Part shown: positions 22,232 to 34,036 of the stretch, piece by piece
Position numbering within the stretch: position 1 is the first letter of the stretch
Layout: each line of letters begins with the position of its first letter
NCBI GenBank assembly: GCA_012934845.2
Contig: WNNJ02003730.1
Coordinates: forward strand, 33,259 to 97,258
DNA: 64,000 bases
Reading direction: 5' to 3'
Origin: Pomphorhynchus laevis
Taxonomy: Eukaryota > Acanthocephala > Palaeacanthocephala > Echinorhynchida > Pomphorhynchidae
Notes under the pieces: model-generated
The model's input: the letters and a program-made list of their open reading frames with translations, nothing else
Databases searched by the model: none
Told to the model about the DNA's origin: nothing
Position numbers and translations under genes: made by a program

Positions 22232-22309
22232 TATTACGCACCTAGTAGGAAAAAGTACAGTTTTAAACATAAGGAAAAAGAAAAAATAAAAATGAACAAT
22301 GTTTCTTAT

Positions 22310-22600
22310 TTCACCATATTCATCTTAGTCTTCTATAACGATAGGGTGATATCAGAACCGACCAGTAAACACCAACGCAATGCTCTACGATTGAACCATT
22401 CATGATTTTTACGATCCTGAGGGCCCAATCTCGGGGCATAATTGATAGTGGCCTCAATAAGAAGAGCTTTAGAAATCTTAGTCTTTGCTCTGAGGGATAA
22501 ACTCTAGAAAAAAAACTAGTCCCGAGATTGCCCAGGTACACCAGAGACGTACAAGAGCACTGCATTTTAATGACAGACGAGATAATAAATTATTAACAAC
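22310..22600 (-). mobile_element. LINE family B 3'-end fragment
   Basis: The minus strand encodes LVYLGNLGTSFFSRVYPSEQ then RLRFLKLFLLRPLSIMPRDW, WALRIVKIMNGSIVEHCVGV. The same tail is found at 28537-28740 on the minus strand (RLRFLKLLISRLPSIVRLDW). It is the part after the RT domain of an I/R1-like LINE, 5'-truncated. Confidence 0.7.
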
Positions 22601-22899
22601 TATTCCTGACAGTCATTAATATTCAAAGCAGGATGGCAAGAAGCGGCCGGAGTCGTTATCTGCTGCGCTGTAGTAATGGATTGATGGAATGAATTAAAAT
22701 TCCCTTGAGGGATAAGGTTTGTTCCGCTGGAATAAGACAAAGGCGTTTCATTTTCGAATTGCTGCTGGCACTTGTGATTACTCTTTTGAAGAAAAAGAAT
22801 AAAAATGCATAAAATAAATAATATGAATTACATTTGATTCTATTTCCACCGCGGGTTCCTCGTCCTTTCCAGGCGGTGAAGTAAGTAGATCAAGAACCT

Positions 22900-24612
22900 G
22901 ATGACAAATATCTTAAAAAAGTAAATTTGTATAAGACTAAATGATAAAATTGAAATTGCAAGACGCCCCGCATGAGGTTGAAAATTTATTGAATTTTCGA
23001 TTCCAGTTTGGAATCATCATCAGAAATCTGAAACAAGTAAAATGTTAAGGATATAAAAAGAAAACACGTAAAAACAAAAATGCACATTAGGTAGGTCCTC
23101 ACGTTGTGCTGCCAGGTCTACGCATGTGTTAGCAAACTTTACAAAGAACTCAATCCCGATTTAGAATTAAACGGTAGCCATCATTCTCATTTAAGCCCGG
23201 CTTCAATTCTTCAATCCAGAGTGACTCGCATATTCGCCTTTCAAATTTTCTTTGGACAGAATAGATAACTTCAACATTATCAAAATCAATATTGTGTCCT
23301 GTACTTAAGACATGCTGAGCCACAGCTGAGTGGGCAGTAGTGCGTAGGGCTCAGCGATGCTCTTTTACTCTGGTTTTTAAAAACCTACCAGTTTGTCCTA
23401 TATAAAAGAGAACACAATCAAGGCAGTTTATCCGATAAATTACTCCTTTTATCTCATTGGTCCTTTTTACACTAGTCATCATTCTAATTGATTTATAAGT
23501 GCGTTCATTGTAGATAAGACTAATGGGCAAATTAGACTCCATTATAAACTTTCTCACCCTATTTTTAACGAGCTTTGACACCCATCCACACTCTGGTAGT
23601 GTCAAAAAATGGGATAACTTATCAGGACCAACGACCAGAATTGAAGCATGACTATCAACAACCTTTGTTAACATATCAAAAAGCATACTTTCAGGATATC
23701 CCAAATCCCTAAAAGTACAAATTAGTCTATGAAACTCACAATTGCGTTTATCCAGGGTGCTACACAGTCTAATGCCTCTGAGGCAGAATCCCTTAAAGAT
23801 TCCTAATTTTGTACGCACACTGTGGCTACTAAACCAATGAAGATATAAGTCCGTTTCTGTTGGATTTTGGAACACGTCAGTGGAGAAATGCGATACATTG
23901 ATCAACAAGTCTAGAAAGCTAAGACAGTTATCATGTGGCCAGGTCACATTTAATTTTATACGAGGATGGCGGGCATTTAGAAACTTAATAAACCGGGAAG
24001 CACTGTCTTTACATTCTGGCCAAATGACAAAAATATCATCTATGTATCTACGCAAGAAGATTGGTTTAATAATATACTCGGTCATTGCAGTTAACTCAAA
24101 GTCTTTCATAAATATACCCGACAATGTGGGACCTAACGGCGAACCAATAGCAACACCCCATATCTGATTGTACAGAACCCAATCGAACGAGAAGTTTATG
24201 ACCGTGGCCAGATTAAAGAAGGACCTAATAAGACTTGCATTAACATGATCAGACCATGGGGATTTCAACTTATTTATTGCAGAATCGATAGCCTCGGTCA
24301 CTGGCACATTCGTAAAAAGGGACGACACATAAAGAGTCAAGCATGTGACTTGAGAATTAAACGGTAAGTTAATTTCATTTAGAAATTTAACCATTAGATG
24401 TCTATTCAACACTTTAGATTTGATATTCAGAACATGATCCTTCAATAACCGAGCTACATGCCTTCCAGCATAATAATTAAAGGCCCCTATCATTGACACT
24501 ATAGGCCTCAGTGGAATGTCAGGTTTGTGAATTTTGGGGAGGCCATATGCCCTAGGAACATTTGGGTCAGAAGGATACATCAAACTGACTTTCCTGCAAA
24601 GGCAGTGCGTTC
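22900..24612 (-). mobile_element. Penelope-like element, canonical type (RT then GIY-YIG)
   Basis: A minus-strand element with most of the RT, a linker, a C-terminal GIY-YIG nuclease and a 3' UTR holding a hammerhead-like ribozyme. After the open frame ends at 23351 the nuclease continues in the same style to about 23150 (ALRTTAHSAVAQHVLSTGH, then VQRKFERRICESLWIEELKP). The 5' part is missing; a piece of it lies inverted at 24615-24780. PLEs move by target-primed reverse transcription and carry no capsid. The copy is not intact. Confidence 0.85.
22980..23025 (-). ncRNA. hammerhead-like ribozyme in the PLE 3' UTR
   Basis: On the minus strand CUGAUGA (23023-23017) is followed by stem II GAUUCC/GGAAUC (23015-23010 with 23004-22999), then GAAA (22998-22995), a short A/U stem III and UU(U/C). 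Core and order match the hammerheads known from PLE terminal repeats. Pairing in stem I is weak, so activity is uncertain. Confidence 0.6.
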
Positions 24613-24652
24613 GGCTGGGCAATGTGGTCCTACTAATAATAATATTAGACAA
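23351..24652 (-). CDS. PLE reverse transcriptase / GIY-YIG endonuclease (partial)
   Basis: 433 codons, with the first dozen probably read into neighbouring sequence. RT landmarks are YGLPKIHK (36-43), SSLFTNVP (110-117), GVAIGSPLGPTLSGIF (166-181), RRYIDDIFVIW (201-211) and FLDLLI (246-251). The C-terminus begins a GIY-YIG domain: GVIYRINCLDC, then FYIGQTG and the catalytic Arg in LKTRVKEH. The motif-A position normally reads DV.SLFTN; here it is LYVSSLFTN, so the catalytic Asp appears lost. The family normally runs to about 700-800 residues, so the N-terminal third is missing. Domain order is that of Penelope/Neptune/Poseidon-type elements. Confidence 0.85.
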   Translation of the reverse strand: MSNIIISRTTLPSRTHCLCRKVSLMYPSDPNVPRAYGLPKIHKPDIPLRPIVSMIGAFNYYAGRHVARLLKDHVLNIKSKVLNRHLMVKFLNEINLPFNSQVTCLTLYVSSLFTNVPVTEAIDSAINKLKSPWSDHVNASLIRSFFNLATVINFSFDWVLYNQIWGVAIGSPLGPTLSGIFMKDFELTAMTEYIIKPIFLRRYIDDIFVIWPECKDSASRFIKFLNARHPRIKLNVTWPHDNCLSFLDLLINVSHFSTDVFQNPTETDLYLHWFSSHSVRTKLGIFKGFCLRGIRLCSTLDKRNCEFHRLICTFRDLGYPESMLFDMLTKVVDSHASILVVGPDKLSHFLTLPECGWVSKLVKNRVRKFIMESNLPISLIYNERTYKSIRMMTSVKRTNEIKGVIYRINCLDCVLFYIGQTGRFLKTRVKEHR

Positions 24653-24782
24653 GCTTTTGATTATAATATTTCTACTGTTGCAGATAAAAAGGTTGTAAAT
24701 TTATCTGGACGTATGCTTACATACGAGGAGGTTAGTGTACTTAGTCTTGGTCTGACTAAGTACAGACCAAGCATGGGGTTTT
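24613..24782 (+). mobile_element. inverted 5' piece of a canonical PLE
   Basis: The plus strand encodes NNNIRQAFDYNISTVADKK followed by VVNLSGRMLTYEEVSVLSLG. This is the N-terminal NLS...LT..E..VLSLGL motif of Penelope-type polyproteins. It faces the RT segment at 22900-24612, a head-to-head join often seen in PLE insertions. Confidence 0.7.
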
Positions 24783-26250
24783 GGTGTTCCTGGAAACGGA
24801 ACCCAGGAGTTGAGGATATATGTAACAGAAATATATCGACTATTGAAACCGCACAAAATTGGGATTGGTTGGGGGTGTGGAAGCGGCTCCATAATTGTGA
24901 CGAAATAATAACTCTTCTAAAAATTTATCCAAACCCATTTTCCCAATCCAGTCCGATGTCCTCTACTTCAGTTGACAAACTTCTCATTCTTGAATATCTT
25001 CCAGAATAACCCTGTACTGATCATATCTAGAACTTCAATATTCTTTCGAGAAAGTTTGCTAAAATGGAACAGTTATTGAGGATACGTAACATTTTTCCTA
25101 TGACCTTGAGTTTTGTTGGAGTGGGATTAAATATGCGATTTTTATATATGATCAAAATGATCCCGGTAGATTGTGAACAGAGGTAGGAATTCAATCGGAT
25201 TAATTTCGCATTTCCTACAACAGTGAAGTGTCCAATAGCTGTCTGGTGAGCGCCACTCTGATCGGATCAAAATAGAACGTCTTTCCCAGCAGCGTATTTT
25301 CGTCCACCGGCAAATGAAGTATGTCATGCAAGGTGGTCAGTTGTTTGGGCAACTGCGTAATACAGAAGAGCTTAATTAGCCACTTCACATGAGTAGGAGG
25401 AATGATAAGGCCATAAAACAAAGAGACAATTCATCTTAGTGTTGTTTTCAGCGTGTTTGAATTCAATGAATTTAATGATTTTATCCAACTGGATTGGATA
25501 GCGATTCGTATTTAGTCAAGTGTTTGTTTCTATCAGCTTTGAAGGCTTCACACTTCTTAGACCAACCTGTGTTGTCTTTATCACAATTAAGACAAGATAC
25601 CGGTTCCTGGCGCGGCCATTATTCATAATTATTTAGACATATCCAACACTTATTAGAGGACGTACAGTTTGAGGACCAATTCCCCTAACCGTGACATTTC
25701 TGGTAATGCGAGTAGTTAGACCATCAGTCGAAACAAATTAAAGCGAGCATTAGATAGGTTGAATGTTTTTTCTAGATTTTAATATTATCAGGAAACACCT
25801 CTGGCGCGATATTAGACAATTTGACAGTTGCAATGACTCGTTTGTGTTCGACCGAGCCGAAGTTTGATAAGTGTTGTTTGAAGAACTGAATATACACCTC
25901 TGCAAGGTTATAGGATGAAAAAGCAATTCGGTAAGAACTTGTATATGCCTTAGCAGATTTATATATGATTATCTGCTTAAATTTAATTACGAACGGTCTG
26001 GGAAAAGTAGATAAGTACTTACATTTCCCGGCGTCATTGTAATTGCTATAATAAATAAATTATGAAGTTTATTGACAGGGGCAGTTCACCATCATGTTCT
26101 TTGTTCAAATTTTTTCTTTGCTTTAGCAATTATGATCGATCCCATATGTATTCCTTCATTTTTCGCTGTAGTTTCTTGAATCGTTCCGTAAGCGCACTAC
26201 TCATTCGTTGAATCCATTAAAAACTGAAATAAAACTGTACGATTCAACCC
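24783..26250 (-). mobile_element. LINE family B copy, 5' part (ORF1 and start of endonuclease region)
   Basis: The minus strand carries ORF1-like YIQFFKQHLSNFGSVEHKRV (about 25880), then a zinc-knuckle region CHG.GNWSSNCTSSNKCWIC (about 25690-25620). Next is sequence aligning base for base with 34420-34560 and 29760-30260. It lacks the RT. It is decayed throughout and joins the inverted PLE piece at about 24782. It also supplies the undisturbed counterpart of the site where the family C LINE sits in the next copy. Confidence 0.7.
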
Positions 26251-28489
26251 CATTACACTTAGATGTAATGTAGAATCCCCATAAAAATCACCACAACCAA
26301 TTATATGATTTATTAATCATATCAATACACAGTAAAAGAAAGACGTTTTGAATGCATCTCGAAAAATTCGGTATCTCAAATTAAAAACATCCATGGTTTT
26401 GTATACTGAGGAATTTCTCCTGGCTCTATTGTATAACATATCGCCACAGGTCAAACACCTATGTTTAAGCCTAAAAGTGGAAAAGCGTATTTTTAAATCT
26501 AAAAAGATACTAGCGCCCATCCTATCGGTAAGTGAGGATTTGGTATGCCATTAGATGGCATGCATTACCTCAACTTTGTTCCTCTCTTGAGATTAACAAT
26601 ACTAACATGTCAGAGGCTAAAGCTGTAATGTTGGGAGTTAGGGTGTATGAAGTTAGAAGTCATAACAATAATATAACGTAGCTGGTTTCTGCTCAAAAAT
26701 ATTTTTTTTAAACTTATAATATTTATTTATATTAATTTATAAAGGCTTTTTATATATTTTAAATACGTTTTGTTTTAAAATTGTAATTACGGAAACAATC
26801 AATCTTCTGCAAAATATGATTATTTAATATTAAGAAATTTCCACTCTTAAATTTATGTATAATAAAAATATGTAGCTTCAGTTAAATATCCGATTTATTG
26901 ATGAATTCACAAATTAAAGCTCATGGCCATCAGTAAAGATTATTTAAAAACTCAAAATTAATTTGAAAAAGATTTCGTTATTCATAGCAACAACGAAAAA
27001 GTGTCTTATTAACATGGCTTATTCCGCTTAGACAATTAGCTATTTTTATAAAAATTTAAAAACACAATTTGATATTTTGCCATGCAGAATATATGCATTG
27101 CATGGGGTACATTAATGAAATGCGCTAATGATATTATTTAATGCACTTTTTAGATATTTTCGTCTTCTTTTGTGTTTATCTCGATATTATGATCGGTGCA
27201 ACAAATAAAGTTGAAAATGAGTGATAAAAATATATTAAATATTTCCATAGTCACTGATATCATCTTTAGGATAAAAATTAGTAATTTAGCAATTCGACTT
27301 TGTATATAAATCTTAAATATTATAACTTTAGACAGATTTACAATATTCCTACAAAAGTTATGGTTATCTATACCAGGAAGTAATTCGGAAGGGCTGTCGA
27401 AATACACTATGGATACAGAGACTTAACTTGACAAACTTATGTATTTTACTAAAATTAAAAAAAAATTACTTATTTGTGATGTTTTTGTTCGTATTCGAGT
27501 GACATTACAATTGCAGCACCTCTCTTATTATGGAATTAATAAATATCAAATAAATATGGATAAATACTAAATATTGAATGATCGCTAGGGCTGAATGTGG
27601 AGGCTTACGTGCATACGTATTTTCGCTAGCATACACATAAAGCGTATAATTTTAGAAAACACTTATCTAACGAGAAATCACGTATTTTTGGTTCGTAGTT
27701 TTTTAAGAACATAATTACATTCATATTGTTTTTTAAAAGTAAATGTGATCTGAAAGTTGCGTCACTTTATCGACCAAGACTGAGTGTCCTAATGTAACAT
27801 ATTCAGTTTACTTAAAACAACTATGTTTTACTTATAAATAACATTCGTTTGTCCATCTAAAAATTGATTTGTAATTCAACTTCATTAAACTAACAAAATA
27901 AACTATCTGACAAGGAATCACTTATTTTATCTTCAATTCGTAGTTTTCTAAGAGAATTATCATATTCCGAATTTATATCCTAAATTTATCCTTCAGGAGT
28001 GAATGTAATGCAATGTAACTAATGTAACTAATCTAATGTAACTTCAGTTTTATTTCAAACAACCAAACCAACAAAACAACGATATCTTCATTATCAAATT
28101 ATTATTTCTTAACTATATTAAAGTAATCAAAATTTCATATTACTTTGTACATCCAAAAATTGATGTGTAATTCAACTTCAGAATAAACTGAATAAATAAA
28201 TTGGACGTGGGAGCACTTGGTGAATGCAAATGGATTTAAATACAGCTATAATAATTAACATACCCACTCAAAATTTTCAATGTTAAAATTAGTTTTAATA
28301 ATTTTAATTAACTATTATGAATTCATTATTAATTCTTATTAGATTGGTATTAGGAGCAAAATGTAACTGATGTTTCGATTGGAATAAAAAAATAATATTA
28401 GACTTTCTTAAAAAATATAAAGTATACAGGATAAATAAGTTCAGTTAAACAAAGAAAAAATAAAGAACTTAGTCTGAATTCTTCATTAA
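26251..28489. other. no gene seen
   Basis: AT-rich sequence. Short frames at 26317-26554 and 27150-27407 show no motif. 27830-27960 and 28100-28200 share diverged words ('catccaaaaattgat.tgtaattcaacttca'), suggesting an old duplication. Confidence 0.45.
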
Positions 28490-30266
28490 TCATCTTCTTA
28501 TCGTCCTCTTCGTTACGGCCTTAGGTCAGTTGGGATCTAAGCCCCACAGCCAATCCAACACGCCGCTCTTCGACTAAACCACCCCGGGTCTTTCACCCCC
28601 CGAAGAGTCCAATCGAGGCGGACTATGCTGGGTAAACGAGAAATGAGCAGCTTCAGAAACCTCAGCCTTCTCTCTGGGGGACGTCCTCTAGAAAAGAAGA
28701 CTAATCTCGAGATAGCCCAAGTGTCCCAGAGGCGCACTTGAGTTATCCCTTTCAATGACAGATGCTGGGCCCGTTTCAGAGCCCATCTAGCTCTCTTCAG
28801 GATACGTTTAAGTCTATCCAGGTCGGTTTTCGCCGACCAGTTCACTGTCACGGTGAACCTTAGGTATTTTACTCGACTGGTGAATATAGGGAGTGGTTGA
28901 TTGGTCAAAATGGAGGAGAGGGCAGAGAGTGCTAATCTCTTAAGTTTTTACTTTGTTGCAGGGGCGCCATGAAAGACAACAACCTGCGATTTGACGGAGT
29001 TTAAAATAAGATTGGACTTCGGTAACTGATCTTTTAATCTTAAAAAGAAACGGCTGATGTCCGAGACTACGTCTTTACACCTGCGTCCAGAAAACAGGGC
29101 TGTAGTATCATCAGCGTATACCACTAGACGTTGTTTGCGTTAAAATATTTTAAAGAGTTTAATATAGGGAGCAAGATATAAGATAGGAGAAAGAGGGGAG
29201 CCTTGTGGCACACCTGTAATAGGGTAGAACTGACGCGCGTCAGGGTCATCATCATAATAAAATCGCTTGGTGTACAGCAGTATCTCCACCTTGTTAACAA
29301 TTCTCGCAGTCAACCCAAGGGACCTGAGAGAAGAGATAACAAAGGGAATGAATATGCAGTTAAATGCAGCAGAAACATCAAGGAAAACAGCCACAGCAAG
29401 TTGATGACAATTCTCCTGACAAAACTGATGCACTGAACCTACCGCTGAATGGACCGAGCGACCTTTGACGAACCCATGGAAACCTAGAGGGATTAAATTT
29501 CGCCTAATCAGATGATCGCGGATTCTACGCGCAAGCGCCTTTTCGTAGATAGATACGAGGGAATTTTGAATCAAAATAGGGCCGCAGGTCTTAAGGGCAA
29601 GAAACCGAATACTTTTCGGGTATAAAAATTCTCCTACTAATGTTGATGCCGGTCACATCGGATGGGGTGGCTAATAGCATTGTGACGGCCACCTCCCTTC
29701 TTTGTTCGACTGTCAAAAGTTGAGATACGAGAAGAGAGTGGAGCGACGAATTTGGAGGTGCCTGGAAGATGCCCTCAGGAGTCAAACATATCTGTAACAG
29801 ATAGGTCTCTACTCCTGAAGTCTTCACAAGGTGGGATTGGCTGTGATGATTGAGAGGCTCCGTAATTATGTAGGGAAGGTGACTTCTCCAAAACTTTATC
29901 AAGACCAATTTTACCAATCCAGCACAATACTCTATCCTTCCAACAGACAAATTTCTCTCTTGAATATATTCCAGAAGGAAGACTGGGATGGATTAAGGAA
30001 AGCAATGCTTGCCCTATCCTTACCCAGTTGGAACCTATATCTAGTGATCCAATATTCTTTTAAGAGAACCTGTCTGGCAGAAGCAGAGAGATTGGGAGGA
30101 CGAAACATATATGCTAAGGTCTTGATTTTATCGGAGTGAGATTGTAGATACGACCTTTATAGGTAGTCGAAAGCAACGCGGTAGCTTGCGAAGAGAGGTA
30201 GGAGTTAAATTCGTTTAAATCTCATTACTAATTCGGGGAAAGCGATGAATAGCTACCTGAAAAAAG
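28490..30266 (-). mobile_element. LINE family B copy, 3' part (RT and tail)
   Basis: Minus strand. RT blocks: SLVSIYEKALARRIRDHLI, GFHGFVKGRSVHSA, VFLDVSAAFN (about 29390), GVPQGSPLSPILY (about 29190), then VVYADDT (about 29125) after a frame interruption. The next blocks are VKYLRFTVTVNWSAKTDLDR and RLRFLKLLISRLPSIV, and the tail ends near 28490. Domain style is I/R1/LOA-like. It continues as the part at 34421-36400; the two halves are separated by the family C insertion. Confidence 0.85.
29140..29574 (-). CDS. LINE family B reverse transcriptase fragment
   Basis: 144 codons of an RT palm: AVFLDVSAAFNCIFIPFVIS holds the motif-A Asp, and GVPQGSPLSPILY is the motif-B region. The frame ends just before the YADD motif, which is readable in another frame at about 29125. 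Host function is excluded by the matching copies elsewhere in the window. Confidence 0.8.
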   Translation of the reverse strand: MIQNSLVSIYEKALARRIRDHLIRRNLIPLGFHGFVKGRSVHSAVGSVHQFCQENCHQLAVAVFLDVSAAFNCIFIPFVISSLRSLGLTARIVNKVEILLYTKRFYYDDDPDARQFYPITGVPQGSPLSPILYLAPYIKLFKIF

Positions 30267-30336
30267 TTTGATAACTTTGGGATATAATATACATACAAGA
30301 TCTAATATACCTACAATCTAAAGTAAATACAGCAAG

Positions 30337-30432
30337 CATCGACGACAACCTTCGACGACAACCATCGACGACAACCATCGACGACAACCATCGACGACAA
30401 CCATCGACGACAACCATCGACGACAACCATCG
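30337..30432 (+). repeat. 13-bp minisatellite in the family C 5' UTR
   Basis: About 7.4 nearly perfect units of 'catcgacgacaac'. Related words occur near 51605-51670 and 53342-53365, also at LINE 5' regions. Confidence 0.95.
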
Positions 30433-31440
30433 GTTGAAAAATTGATTGAAATACATTCTTACAAGATTATGGGAGGACGTAAGAAAACAACTAAGACCGA
30501 CACCAACTATGGGCAACTGCAAGTACAGTGCTCGATACACGACTGCAGCGTCTGGACAACAATCGCCTGCGACAGAAGACTTCGTATGTGGTTTTTGTGC
30601 CAACAAACTAATCTGCAACCTTTCTAATAAGCACATATCAACATCCAACACGTCAACTCAAACTACCCCCGTCGTTTCTAATGTCATTTCTCCACCCACC
30701 GACCGTGCCACCATATACACTTCCTATTCCATGTCATCTTTACTCCCCGACACCCCTACGCCCCTTCGTTCCCGTCTCGTTTCTTAATAACTTGCATCCA
30801 TAAATAAAAATCACCTACACCAACCTCCACTATCCTTCCACTCATAACCTTTCCTCACATCGTTTACCACCCTCTTTATTATTATCCTCTGTCTCCCGTC
30901 GTCAAACCAAATCTCTCCAAATCATCAACTGGTAGCTCTTCCATCGTGATTTCACCTACTCACGTCAGTCGTCCTCCTATACGGAAGCGCTTTGCTTCTC
31001 GCGATCGTTGCGTCATTGTCATTAATATCACGCCTTCCAACTCATTATCTCCACAAGCACGTCTGGACCACGATGTTTCCGCCTTCAGATCCATCCTCTC
31101 GTCTATTGTTCTTGCGGATAAACCATCCTTTTTCAAGGACATTTTTTCCTGTCGCATTCATCCGTCTAAACAAATCTTCTCAATCTAATCCTTCCCAGCC
31201 CCCTCTCCTAAAAATTGTTTTCAAGCATTGCTCTCACGCGTCTTCTGTCCTCTCTCAACGATTTAAACTCATGTCATCTTAAACCACTCGAATTTTCCCC
31301 GATCGCGCCCCTTCTAAAATCGCACAAATCTCTTCAGCCAGCATCGAAAAACGCCGTCGCGAGGAAAACGGCGAAACATCACTCTCCATCCGAAACATAG
31401 ACGGAAATTTTCAAGTTGTCCACACCCGTTCAAAAATTCG

Positions 31441-31830
31441 ATGGCGCTCCATCTCTCCTATGTGTCTTCTCCACTAGACTCTTTCGCCACAACACACGGT
31501 TTCCGCCTCGGTCTCCTCAACACTAGATCTATTCTCAATAAATCCGATCTTATCATCAACCTATTCACCAAGCAATCCATCAATCTCTTCTGCCTCACCG
31601 AATCCTGGCACTCAGATTCCAATGAACTTTACATTAGCCATATGCTCTCTGCCGGTTGCTCCCTAGTCGAATCCGCCCGCCCCCTCAGCTCATGCCCTTA
31701 TAAATTCCCTAATCATGTCGGCGGCGTCGCATTCGCGCGTCACTCCGCGTCTCTTCGCAAAATCATTTATCTTTCAGTGCTTGCTCGTTGGAACTGCTCA
31801 CTTGTCGTTCTTCTAACCCGATCACTCTAG
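31441..31830 (+). CDS. family C LINE apurinic-like endonuclease, N-terminal part
   Basis: Encodes GLLNTRSILNKSDLIINLFT and NLFCLTESWHSDSNE. The N.RS...K......F and LTE.W...N patterns are those of CR1/L2-clade endonucleases, including the metal-binding Asn and Glu. The rest of the domain (GDFNI..., SDHF) follows in other frames up to about 32190. Confidence 0.8.
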   Translation: MALHLSYVSSPLDSFATTHGFRLGLLNTRSILNKSDLIINLFTKQSINLFCLTESWHSDSNELYISHMLSAGCSLVESARPLSSCPYKFPNHVGGVAFARHSASLRKIIYLSVLARWNCSLVVLLTRSL

Positions 31831-32703
31831 ATCTCGCCATTGTATACCGTCCTGGTTCATCAGCTCCTACAGCCTGATTTTTTATCGAACTCGCAGACCT
31901 CCTTTCTCACTGTTCATTCTCCTCAATCCCTTCACTCGTTCTAGGCGACTTCAATATCCGCATAGACCGCCCCTCTTCCACGGATTCCATCCGGTTCATC
32001 AACATTCTATCCAACTAAAATTACAAACTAATCTCCACTGCCCCACACATATACTTGGTGGGAGCACTCGATATCATCGCTGTCCCCGATCATTTTGCTG
32101 CCTACACCTCACTGTCCATCTCTGATCCTGGTCTATCCGATCACTTTCTTATCACCATTGATCTCACTCACAACCACACACCTCTTCACACATCTACAAT
32201 CCTACGTCGCCCTTGGAGAAATCTTGACCTCTCCCTTCTCCGCTCTGCCTTACTCAAATCGTCTTTATCATTACCCACAATAACATATTCATCTCCTCAC
32301 GATCTCGTCTTTCTTTTCGACTCTGAACTCACATCCACTCTCGATATTCTCTTGCCCTTCAAGTCTCACCCACACAGTCGCTTGCATCGTGCCCCATGGT
32401 TTGACATCCAATGCTACTCTCAAAGCGTCGACTCCGCCGTGCTTTTCGAATCTATCACCGCTCTCTCAGACGTGATTTCCGCTCGATCAATCCGTCTTTC
32501 CGTGATTCCTATCTTGCTCATCGCCGGTCTCATCTCAACCTACTACGTACCAAATGCAACTCCTGCTGGCAGCATAAAATTATCACTTCATTCAACTCTA
32601 AGACTCTATGGCATACTTTTAACTCAATCCTTGCTCGCTCCTCTTCGCCGTGCAACATCAATGCCAATGATTATTCGTCATTTCTCAAACTAAAGTATCC
32701 ACG

Positions 32704-34036
32704 TTGCTCTCACACACCCCGGTCTCCATCCTATCCCACTCTGCCCAGTCTAGCCTCATTCTTCCGGAACTCTTTCATCTTCTCCCAGTCTCACCTACAG
32801 AAGTATCATCTGTCCTCATGTCCTTGCCCAACAAAACCTCACCTGCCGATCCCCTGCCTACTCACATATTAAAATCTATATGCTCATCGATTTTCCCATT
32901 TCTCACAACCTTGTTTAGCTCGTCCATCCGCAGTCGTATCTTCCCTTCATTCTGGAAATCCGCAATCGTTCGTCCTCTCCTTAAGAAACAATCGCTCAAC
33001 CCCTCCCTTCCTTCTAGCTATCGCCCCATTTCACTACTCCCTACTCTTTCTAAGCTCTTAGAACGCATTATCTTAATACAGATCAACGCTTATCTCTCCT
33101 CATCCAATCTGTACCCTCCTTTCCAATCCGCTTTCCGCTCTAATCACTCCACAGAAATCGCATGCATAAAAGTGTACAACGACTTACTCATTTCTCGATA
33201 CAAGGCTCTATATAGTGTGCTCATCTCCCTCGACCTCTCATCCGCATTCGACATTGTCGACCACTCCGTCTTCCATTCTCGCCTTCATTATGATTACGGT
33301 TTTTCTTCCTCCTCCGTAGCATGGTTTGCCTCATATCTATCCAATCATTCCTTTCGCGTCTGTTCTAATTCATCATCCTCCCGTCCCATCCCTATTTTTT
33401 TGCGGAGTCCCACAAGGTTCAGTCCTAGGTCCCCTGCTTTTCTCTCTTCTGCTTGGCAATCTCTCTCCGTTTATCAAACCTTACTCATTTAACGTCATGC
33501 AATACGCCAATGACATTCTAATCTATGCTCATGCACCCGCACATCGCATACACGATATCGGCATTTCTGCATCCAACTGTCTTTCTTCTATCTACAAACG
33601 TCTCTCCAATGTCCACCTCGTTCTAAACACCGAAAAGTTCAAAATAATGTGGATCCTCCCGCGGAAACCAAACATATCTCTTCCCACTGTATATGTTGCC
33701 TCATCGATCATTCCCATAGTCCACAATCTCACTTTCTTAGGCTTCCATTTCGATGATCACCTTTCCCTTAAACCCTTCGTCCGTGACAAGGTCCGCTCAT
33801 CTAACTTAATTCTCCGTGACATCCGCCGTATCCGCCCCCTTATCGACTTTTGTTCTTGTATGTCGCTTCTTTCATCACTTCTTTTCCCTAAAATCGATTA
33901 CTGCCTTAGCCTTTTCGCCAATTCTCCAAAATCCATAATCCTACCCCTACAACGAATAATCAACACCGCCGTTCGAGTGCTCTTTCGTCTCCGTCGCTTC
34001 GACCACACATCCACATATTTTGCCCAACTCTCCTGA
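32704..34036 (+). CDS. family C LINE reverse transcriptase (two frames)
   Basis: Frame 1 (32704-33400) reads SSYRPISLLPTLSKLLERII, FQSAFRSNHSTE and ISLDLSSAFDIVDH (motif A). Frame 2 (33330-34036) reads FCGVPQGSVLGPLLFSLLL (motif B), MQYANDILIYAHA (YADD position, with the first Asp read as Asn), and a C-terminal thumb to LFRLRRFDHTS. A frame change near 33400 and the Asn in the catalytic pair show this copy is inactive. Confidence 0.85.

Noticed and set aside
24527-25009. 160-codon plus frame as a host gene
   Set aside because: It runs from an inverted PLE N-terminal piece into antisense LINE family B sequence, so it is a chance fusion.
26317-27407. Short frames between 26317 and 27407 as small genes
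   Set aside because: AT-rich composition, no motif, no splice partners and no homology within the window.
29831-30139. 102-codon plus frame overlapping the LINE
   Set aside because: Shadow of family B sequence; the same DNA at 24900-25100 does not keep the frame.
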